In this document: in pieces, positions 1 to 7,700 of the stretch
How positions within the stretch are numbered: position 1 is the first letter of the stretch
Layout: every line of letters begins with the position of its first letter
DNA from: an uncultured Porphyromonadaceae bacterium
GTDB taxonomy: Bacteria > Bacteroidota > Bacteroidia > Bacteroidales > Muribaculaceae
NCBI GenBank assembly: GCA_947174735.1
Contig: CAMWKC010000022.1
Span: forward strand, 1 to 15,500
Reading direction: 5' to 3'
DNA: 15,500 bases
Position numbers and translations under genes: made by a program
The notes under the pieces: generated by a model
What the model was told of the DNA's origin: nothing
Database searches by the model: none
What the model saw: only the letters and a program-made list of their open reading frames with translations

Positions 1-141
1 ATTACTAAGTAGCTTTTAAAAATTAATGAACATAAATCATTCGTGCGCTTTTGTCAATTTAAACATTCCATTCGCTTTTCCTTCGACAGGATGAAAACTA
101 TTCTTAACTTCGATATATAATTTAATGTCAGTATACTATGA
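1..141. other. Left intergenic edge, no gene seen
   Basis: This AT-rich stretch holds no supportable gene. All three plus-strand frames entering from the left edge hit a stop within the first 20 bases, so at most the last few codons of a rightward gene could lie here. An ATG at 90 opens only a 9-codon frame. No clear TAnnTTTG promoter element was seen on either strand. It lies beyond the proposed terminator of the leftward secreted-protein operon. Confidence 0.5.
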
Positions 142-176
142 AAAGAGGATGTATCAAATTTTGATACACCCTCTTT
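142..176 (-). terminator. Rho-independent terminator of the secreted-protein operon
   Basis: A long inverted repeat: 7 bp (142-148 with 170-176), one mismatch (149/169), then 8 bp (150-157 with 161-168) around a 3-base loop. On the minus strand the stem is followed by TTTTC, and it begins about 60 bases after the stop codon of the downstream secreted-protein gene, as expected for the end of that transcript. On the plus strand the stem is followed by GTTTTAAATTT, so it could also act for a rightward gene ending just left of the window. Confidence 0.8.
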
Positions 177-187
177 GTTTTAAATTT

Positions 188-223
188 CTCAGCAGCTTGT
201 GAACACACTCAGATACTGCTGAG
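188..223. repeat. Perfect 8-bp inverted repeat in the 3' untranslated region
   Basis: CTCAGCAG at 188-195 is the exact reverse complement of CTGCTGAG at 216-223, with a 20-base loop. It lies between the stop codon of the leftward gene (235) and the terminator hairpin (142-176), so it would fold in the 3' untranslated region of the mRNA. No T-run follows it on the minus strand, so it is more likely an RNA-stabilising stem or a chance pairing than a terminator. Confidence 0.45.
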
Positions 224-234
224 TGGGAAAGACA

Positions 235-3200
235 TCAGAGTACTCTTACCTTAGCGATTGTATTACCGACTTTGACAACGTAAATACCGGGTTCTACAGG
301 TATAGTAACTGTACCATCGAAGCAATTAGTCAGACTATAGAGCTTACCGTCGACAGTATAGACTGCAATATTGTCAGATACAGCGCCAAGTACGTAGATG
401 TTACCGCGACCGCCGGCTATACGCAGACTGCCGTTGATTTCATCTACAGAGCTACCGTCTATAAAGGCTGCGTTGCTTACAGGACCTTCATAGAGATTAC
501 CTTCACTGTCAGTTACAACTGTGGTTACATGGTAGATAGCACCGCCTTCAGTCGAAGCATTGGTGTGAGTATAAGATGTGTCAGTTACCTTATCAGCTAC
601 CAATGTACGAGGAGCATTGCCATTCGTAACGTAGACGCGGTAAGAGTCAATATCCCATTCCGAAAGCTCGGCCGGTGTAAACTCTATATCGTCAATCATA
701 GCGGCGAAAGCACCCCAGCTACGATACTCAAATGCGAAGTAGCGGGCATTGTCAGGCAGCGTGAAGCGAACCTTCTCCCAGCTTTCGCTACCAGACTTAG
801 TAAAGGGCTGAAGCATAGTGAACGAGCTAATGTCATCGTCAGTCTCAGATACCCATACACCGATAGTCTCAGGATAAGAACTATCGATAGTTCCGAACCA
901 GAAGCTAACTGTAGTACCGCCTTCAACGCGCGGTGAGATAAGCCAGTCGGATGACTGTACAGGTTCTTCAGACTCATCGTATGCAAGCGAACGGGCCATA
1001 ATATACTGTTTGCCTGAATGAGGACAGAGACGCGGATCATTCATAGTGCCCATAGCCTCTGCGTCAAATACCATCCATGCACACGGGTCAGTGTTACCGG
1101 CCCACGAGAGACCATTGATTGTGAACGGCATACCGCCATCACGGTCTACATTGCGCCAGCGTCCTATCATACCGGTATTGCGATGTGAAGGCATATTTTC
1201 GAAACCTTCCGTACCACCATACGAAGCATCAGGACGGCTCCATGTCAGTTCGACACCGTTACCGGCGGCATCTGTACCATAAAGGTCTGCTACTACAGGA
1301 AGTACATTATCAGCAAGTACAAACGGTAATACAGCTGTGTTATTGCTCTCAACTTCGTCATCATCATTTACTATGCTTGCATGTACCTGCATGTCACTAT
1401 ATGCAAGATACTCTACCAGCATCGGGAAGGTGAAGTTACGCTCGAAACCACGTCCGGCATCAGTACGACCTACGTTAACAGTTTCCGAGGCAAGAACATT
1501 ACCGTCGCCGAGTAAATCGACTACAATAGAAGTAGTAGCCATCTCCATACCGGCGTTCACAATCTTAACATTGAATACAGCATCATCGCCTATAACTACT
1601 GACTCAGGACCGGATAACGACTGCATCGCAAAGTCATACTGCACATCACGCAGCACTTCGAAGCTGTCTATAAGGCAGTAAGCATCGTTGTAATCAGCCA
1701 GCAGAGCACGGAGACGGAACTGTATCCAGCCCTGATTCATGAAGGATTCAGGAAGATCAATATTCCAGTCTACCCATCTTTGAGCGGAACCAGGTTTCAG
1801 CTCAGCTATCATAACATAGTCAGGATTGTCGGCTGTACGTCCCCACAACTGCATGGAGGCGGCGTGGTCATACTGCCAGTGGCGTATACGTACTATTGCC
1901 TTATCTACACCATCGGTAGTCATCTTCGGACCGATAAGCTCACCATTACCGGCACCTTTACCCAGATTATTACAAGAAAGTGCACCTACAGAAATTACAG
2001 GATTACCTATGCCAAGACCATCCATTGAGTTTACGGAATTCCAAAGACAGTCAGCGAATTCACTTTCAGTGTTATTCATCCATGGGCCGCAATCAAAGCC
2101 TGTGTACCCGAAACGTTCTGACACAGGTACTGTCAGAGCCGGACCGATAAAATCATAAACGTATGGGGACAGAAGTGACTGACCGGCTTCATTCGAAGCA
2201 AGCACGCCAAGGCGGTATGTCTGTTGTGTTGAGCCGTTATACACAACATCATACGAACATTCAGAAGTGGTGCCTACCAGTACATTATCAGGACTATTAT
2301 AAAGGTAGATATTATAAACCAATTCATCAGTATTCACATAACCGTTATGCTCACCTTGTTTGGGTGCTTCCCAGCTTAAAGTAAAGGTCTTATTGTCGCG
2401 TGAAGCGGTAAGCTGTACATTAGCCGGATATAACGGTGTATCTATACCTACGTAGGTCTTGGCCAGCTGTGCGACACCCTTGCCTTGCGAAGCAGTAGAA
2501 GGTGTTAGGAAGAAATTCTGCATACCGTTTTCAGGTACTTCGATTTCAATAACAGCCTCTTCACCGGGCAGAGCCTCGGTTTGTGCTGAATTGGCACCGC
2601 AGGCAAGAACAAAGGTTATAGGTTCGGTCATATCCAGCGATGTTCCGTTAATTGCTTTGACAGGTGCTGTGAATCGGGCAGTAGCCTTAAGAGCGCCTAA
2701 CGGAGCAGCTTCGACAGTCAGATGATCGGCCTCTCCGGGGGCAAGGGCTGAGGCCGCCTCATCAAGAGCTACCCGGAAATTACGCATCTTCACACCACGA
2801 TAACGATAGGGACCGGAAGCACTGGTGTGGAAACCGATATAATAAACGCCCGGCTGTGTTATACCGAAATCGGCATTCACCTCAGTGTCCTCAGCTGTCT
2901 GACGATTGGCATGAGTATATATACAGGCGGACATAGACTCCGGTAGCGGATATGTACCTATATGTATTTCAAGGTCATCATTATGGTCAGCTGCTCCAAA
3001 ATAATTGGAGTATTCAAAACTGATACTATATCGGGCATCAATATCATCTAAAGCTATTGCCGGCAGGAAGAACCAGTCATCGGGCTGCTGGTAATACTGT
3101 ACACTACCTACAGCTATATATGATTTGCCGTCCTGCTCATAATAAGCAAACTCATTTTCATCATCGTTGGTATTTACCACAGTGAAGAGTTCGGTTTCAG

Positions 3201-4701
3201 CACGGGTAGGTTCAAAGGTAACAGGCAGCTCAAGCGGTGAACCAAGGACTACCGAAAGGGGTACTGACGGTTCCGATACATGACCGTTGGCTGTGGCAGT
3301 TACAGTTATTGCTACACGACGCATATCACCTGTGATATCAAGAGTGTACCAAGATGTGCTGATAGGTTCCTCGTTGATACGCTCACCGTCCACATAGACA
3401 TCGTAAGTCATATAGGTCATGTCGATGTAACCACCGTTAACTGAAGCGGATGGTTTAGACCAATAGAGAAGAGCTCCATCCAGAGAAACCTGCGACGGCG
3501 GTATCGAAGTATCATGTCCGGCGTAGAACGTATATGTATCTTTCGGACCGGCAACACCGTCGATCTGGCCGAAAACAGCTACATCGTGTAAACCTTCGGT
3601 CACTGTAACCGGAGCTTTTACCATAGCACCGGGTGCTACATTATCGGTCCATACCTCTTCACCGTCAATGGTAAGAACCATCTCTATGTTGCCCGGAAGG
3701 GGGGTACCGTCGAAGGTTGATTCCGGAGCTTTGAACGCAATATCGCCTGTAAGGGCCGGACCGTCAAACTCTAAGGCTGTAATTACAGGTTGAGCCGGAG
3801 CGCTATCGGGGGCATACTGATCTGTACAGTAAACACTGGTAAACAGATACCCTTGCGGCAGAGGCTCGCCGTCATAGACATCAAACGAGCCATCACCGAC
3901 ATTGATATAAGCTAACTGGTATACCTGATCATTATCATTAGGATATATAGTAACGAAGCAATGGTCTTTCGGACTATAAACCAGAGGCTGGGAAGAGGCT
4001 TCCTGCGGAATTACGAAATCCTCATAATCCTCGAACACTTTAACCTCATAGCAGTTGGCTGTCTCACGGTCTACCATATACATAACACCGTTATTCTTGA
4101 TACCGTACAGCTGCCCGTCAGCCGGATTATAGGCCAGCGAAGCCATGAAGTCATTACCACCGTTACCTACATTACCGATATGACGTGTTGACCAGTTATC
4201 GGGATCAATCTCTATAAGCTGATTAAAGCCGAAGGTTACAAGATCGACAGCAAGACCATAGAATAGGTCGCGATCAGCATCATAGGTCAGTGCATAACAG
4301 TAAGCGAAATCTTCAACTGAGAAGTTTATGTTGTCAAGACGAGACTTCGAATCTGTATCAAATACTTTCCAGAAGACTGTAAGATCCCCTGTTACCATAT
4401 CCTGTAAAAAATCAGGTATATACAGTTTACTGCCACGCATAGCTCCATCTTGCAGCTGAGGCTCCGAATTAATGAAAGCCGCGCTGTTAAAGGTAGGGGT
4501 GACACTACCGTCACTCAGATTTACCGAAGCGAAACTGGCTATATAGCCGTTATCGGAAAGGCCTGTCGTGAAGGTAGTGTAAATATGGCCTACAGGAGAG
4601 TCTGCTGACTTCGCTGGAGTCCCGGACGTAGCCGAAGCCTGTGTGCTCCATGCGGCCGCTGCGATAGCGGCACCGCCCATCAAACTAAATATCAGTCTCA
4701 T
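235..4701 (-). CDS. Giant secreted multidomain protein (FnIII, jelly-roll, CARDB) with T9SS-like tail, paralogue 1
   Basis: A 1488-residue protein with a signal peptide (about 1-24, ending near QASA). Residues about 35-290 contain repeated 'YNPADGQLYG'-like strands resembling a beta-propeller. Then follow an Ig-like region (about 302-397), FnIII (398-487), a jelly-roll module (488-650), a second Ig-like region (651-753), FnIII (754-846), a second jelly roll (847-1018), a CARDB-like domain (1021-1130), and an FnIII domain opened after 'LTWSRPD' by a third, choice-of-anchor-J-type jelly roll (about 1163-1342, ending AMIDDIEFTPA). The last ~70 residues (YTVDGKLY ... GIYVVKVGN ... KVRVL) match the Por/type IX sorting-tail pattern. 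Family knowledge suggests export through the outer membrane and surface attachment or release. No catalytic motif was seen, so a binding or adhesin role is inference. It lies 48 bases behind its paralogue, probably in the same transcript. The ATG at 4701 is directly followed by the signal peptide; no Shine-Dalgarno sequence is visible. Confidence 0.85.
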   Translation of the reverse strand: MRLIFSLMGGAAIAAAAWSTQASATSGTPAKSADSPVGHIYTTFTTGLSDNGYIASFASVNLSDGSVTPTFNSAAFINSEPQLQDGAMRGSKLYIPDFLQDMVTGDLTVFWKVFDTDSKSRLDNINFSVEDFAYCYALTYDADRDLFYGLAVDLVTFGFNQLIEIDPDNWSTRHIGNVGNGGNDFMASLAYNPADGQLYGIKNNGVMYMVDRETANCYEVKVFEDYEDFVIPQEASSQPLVYSPKDHCFVTIYPNDNDQVYQLAYINVGDGSFDVYDGEPLPQGYLFTSVYCTDQYAPDSAPAQPVITALEFDGPALTGDIAFKAPESTFDGTPLPGNIEMVLTIDGEEVWTDNVAPGAMVKAPVTVTEGLHDVAVFGQIDGVAGPKDTYTFYAGHDTSIPPSQVSLDGALLYWSKPSASVNGGYIDMTYMTYDVYVDGERINEEPISTSWYTLDITGDMRRVAITVTATANGHVSEPSVPLSVVLGSPLELPVTFEPTRAETELFTVVNTNDDENEFAYYEQDGKSYIAVGSVQYYQQPDDWFFLPAIALDDIDARYSISFEYSNYFGAADHNDDLEIHIGTYPLPESMSACIYTHANRQTAEDTEVNADFGITQPGVYYIGFHTSASGPYRYRGVKMRNFRVALDEAASALAPGEADHLTVEAAPLGALKATARFTAPVKAINGTSLDMTEPITFVLACGANSAQTEALPGEEAVIEIEVPENGMQNFFLTPSTASQGKGVAQLAKTYVGIDTPLYPANVQLTASRDNKTFTLSWEAPKQGEHNGYVNTDELVYNIYLYNSPDNVLVGTTSECSYDVVYNGSTQQTYRLGVLASNEAGQSLLSPYVYDFIGPALTVPVSERFGYTGFDCGPWMNNTESEFADCLWNSVNSMDGLGIGNPVISVGALSCNNLGKGAGNGELIGPKMTTDGVDKAIVRIRHWQYDHAASMQLWGRTADNPDYVMIAELKPGSAQRWVDWNIDLPESFMNQGWIQFRLRALLADYNDAYCLIDSFEVLRDVQYDFAMQSLSGPESVVIGDDAVFNVKIVNAGMEMATTSIVVDLLGDGNVLASETVNVGRTDAGRGFERNFTFPMLVEYLAYSDMQVHASIVNDDDEVESNNTAVLPFVLADNVLPVVADLYGTDAAGNGVELTWSRPDASYGGTEGFENMPSHRNTGMIGRWRNVDRDGGMPFTINGLSWAGNTDPCAWMVFDAEAMGTMNDPRLCPHSGKQYIMARSLAYDESEEPVQSSDWLISPRVEGGTTVSFWFGTIDSSYPETIGVWVSETDDDISSFTMLQPFTKSGSESWEKVRFTLPDNARYFAFEYRSWGAFAAMIDDIEFTPAELSEWDIDSYRVYVTNGNAPRTLVADKVTDTSYTHTNASTEGGAIYHVTTVVTDSEGNLYEGPVSNAAFIDGSSVDEINGSLRIAGGRGNIYVLGAVSDNIAVYTVDGKLYSLTNCFDGTVTIPVEPGIYVVKVGNTIAKVRVL

Positions 4702-4726
4702 GTGTATTCTGGGTTAAGCATTATGT

Positions 4727-4743
4727 TATCAATTATATTGATA
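4727..4743. repeat. Inverted repeat in the gap between the two secreted-protein genes
   Basis: TATCAAT (4727-4733) and ATTGATA (4737-4743) form a perfect 7-bp stem with a TAT loop, inside the 48-base gap between the two leftward genes. No T-run follows on the minus strand, so it is not a convincing terminator. It could be an RNA-processing or differential-stability element between cistrons. The stem is AT-rich and short, so chance is possible. I saw no separate promoter for the downstream gene in this gap. Confidence 0.35.
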
Positions 4744-4749
4744 GTAATG

Positions 4750-7700
4750 TCATTTTACCATTACTTTAGCCAGTGCATTACCAGCCTTAACAATGTAGAC
4801 ACCTGACGGCATAGGTATGCTCTGGCGGTCGGAAGTAAGGTTTACATACTGCATCAGCTTACCATCGACGGCATATATGGCAAGTGCCTGACCAGTCAGA
4901 CCTTCAGCCACTATTGCACCCGTAACACCATAGACACCTTCAAGAGCTCTGAGATCATCAACCAGTGCACTTCCTACCGATGCTGTATTAGAGCGCGGAC
5001 CGTCTTTGCGGAAACCATTATTGAGCACTGTGGTGATGACATTGTACGAAGCCACGCCATTGACAGGGTTATTGTCTGTCCATGAAGTACTCTGTACATC
5101 GTCAGCTATTGTTTCCTGTATACCGTCAACAGTGCGGAGCACCTTATAACCTGCTACTTCCCAGCTGAACAGACGGGCCGGAGTGTACACAAGGTCATCA
5201 ATCATAGCACCGAATGAATCGAAGCTTGCATAACGCAGAGCGAAATAACGTGCCTCGGCCGGCAGAGTAAAGTTAACGAACTCCCAACCTTCGTCACCGC
5301 TCTTCGAGAATGTCCGCAGGCGCTTGAACGAACCGTTGGTAGATGAACTCTGGACCGAACCGTTCTCATCGGGTGTCACTGGTACGTAAGGATCGAACTC
5401 AGGTTCCGTAGCGCTCCACCATACCTCGACATACTCGGTGTAGTCTACACTGATTGAGCCAAGCCAGAATGTTACTTCGGTACCGCCGGCAACTTCAGGC
5501 GATACAAGCCAGTCTGAAGCCTGTACCATACCGTCACCGCTTTCTTCATCATATTCGCAGCTACGAGCCATGAGATACTGACTGCCGGAGTGAGGTGCCA
5601 GACGGGCGTCACCCATAATGTTCAGAGCCTCGGCATCAATAGTCATCCATGCAGACGGCTCACGGTTATTAGGCCATTCCAGACCGTTTACAATCCAACA
5701 GGTTCGACCGTCGAAGTCGATGTTACGCCACTGCCCTATGTAGTCGGCAACAACGAAAGGTTCAGCCATCTCAAAACCGTCATTACCACCGAAGGTCAGA
5801 TCCGGCTCGCTCCATGCGAGGTCTACAGTATTGTTGACAGTGCGTTCTGCTGTCAGATCCGTTACTACCGGAGCCTCGTGGGCCTTGATTTCAAGACGTG
5901 CGGATAGGGTATCGTTTTCGGGCACTTCATCCTCATCAGCCTCAACAGTGGCTGTCACAGTCAGAGGAGCATTGGCAAGATATTCTGCCTGGATATCGAA
6001 CGAAACATTTTTCAGATACTCACGGTTACTCTGCAGACGACGTATATTGTCGCTTTCCGAAAGAAGTACATTACCGGCAGCATCCGTTACGGTAGTTGTG
6101 AGTGAGCCGTTCATTACTTCAAGACCGGCATTAATAACACGCACATGGAAGTTGACTTCATCACCTACGGTAGCTTCTGTCACACCTGTTACCGAAGCTA
6201 CTTTAAGGTCATTCTCCACATTCTGAAGCAGTTCGTAAGCATCGATAAAACCGTACTCTTTGGCTTCGGTTGAAAGATCGGCGTGAACTCTGAATTCTAC
6301 CCACGAAGCATCGTCAAAGCCGTCGGAAAGCACTACAATATCTTCTTTCCATGTACCCTGTTCAGGACGTTCAGCTTCGAAATCCGCTAACTTCACAAGC
6401 GTTTCTGCACCGTAACGACGAGCCCAGAGCGAGAAAGTGGGAGTGTACTTCCAGTCAAGCCAGCGTAGTTTGAAGCCGGTCTTCTGTGAGGCCGATGTGG
6501 TGACTTTAGGAAATACCAGTTCAGCCTTTGTCGGTACGCTGCCGGTATTGAAAATCACGAGACCACCGCTGTTAAAGTCTGTGGAGACACCTGTACCCAT
6601 ACTAAGTACCGAGCCGATTGATTCGACAAATGAATTGATAAATTCACCTGACATGGTATAGCTTACAGGTTCATAAGCAAATCCGTTTGAGCTGAAGTTT
6701 TCTACCAGCGGTATGGGGTTAGGAGTACCTAAAGTCTCACGTGTAAATAGAGAATAGCGTGATTCACCCATCTCGTTGATAGCTGCAGGACCTATATGGT
6801 ACTGATGCTGCGGAGTTGTGGGAACAGTGTAAGAGTATGAACATTCACGTGTTGTACCTACATGGTTGTAAGCCACACCTTCTACCACATATATACGATA
6901 TTCAAGATTATCAACATCTACATAACCGCCGTTCTCACCTACAGCCTCAGGTTTATCCCAGGTCATAGTGATAGTCATATTATCTGCTGAAGTCGAATAT
7001 CTGATATTGCGGGGTGCTAACGGACGGTCAATACCTACATACAGTCTGTGATTGGTTGATATACCTTCGCCCTTTGAGTTAGTACCTATTACTGAGAAAC
7101 TGTTATAGCCGGAGGCAGGTACGTCTACCGACACTTCACCGGAAGTTCCGGGTAACAAATCAAGTTTAGAGGTAGCCTCACCGCAGGTGACAGTATAAGT
7201 TATCATATCGTCGGCATCAAGTGCGTTACCTACCAGGTCAACTACAGGAGCCTTTATGGTAACATCTGCTTTGAGAGCTCCGGCCGGAGCAGCTTTAGCG
7301 CTGACTTCAGGAGTAGCGGGTGCCTGTGCCGAATAACCTTCAAGCGATTCAACACGGAAATTTCCTATTACTACACCATAACTGTTACGTGAAGTGCAGT
7401 GGAAGCCCACGTAATAGTCACCTGCTTCGGGCAGAGCGAAACGTTGGCTTATAGTAATAGGAGAAGGTTCATAGAGATTCTGACCGCTGTATATCAGCTG
7501 AGTCATCGACTGTGGATCAGCAGAGCGTCCTATATAGACACTGAGATTTTCGGTTACCTCGTAACGGGTAAGATTACTGTAGGAGAAACTGAGATTATAG
7601 AGAGTTTCAGGCTTATCGAAAGCTAACAGCGGCAGGAACAGCCAATCATCAGCACCCGAAGTGCTTGATATGTCTATACCTACGTAATAATCACCTGTAT

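Noticed and set aside
90..119. Short ATG-initiated frame (9 codons) at the left edge
   Set aside because: Too short, with no ribosome-binding or promoter signal, and nothing supports its translation.
223..936. Long open frame on the plus strand, antisense to the end of the 1488-residue protein gene
   Set aside because: Its translation has no recognisable domain and is explained as the complementary strand of a clear secreted-protein gene with a T9SS-like tail.
6733..6748. Possible parS site (CACGTG core at 6738-6743); other CACGTG cores at 6846, 10449, 12083 and 14661
   Set aside because: All lie inside coding sequence. Their flanks match the usual parS consensus (TGTTTCACGTGAAACA) at no more than about 11 of 16 positions by eye, so they are probably chance hexamers.
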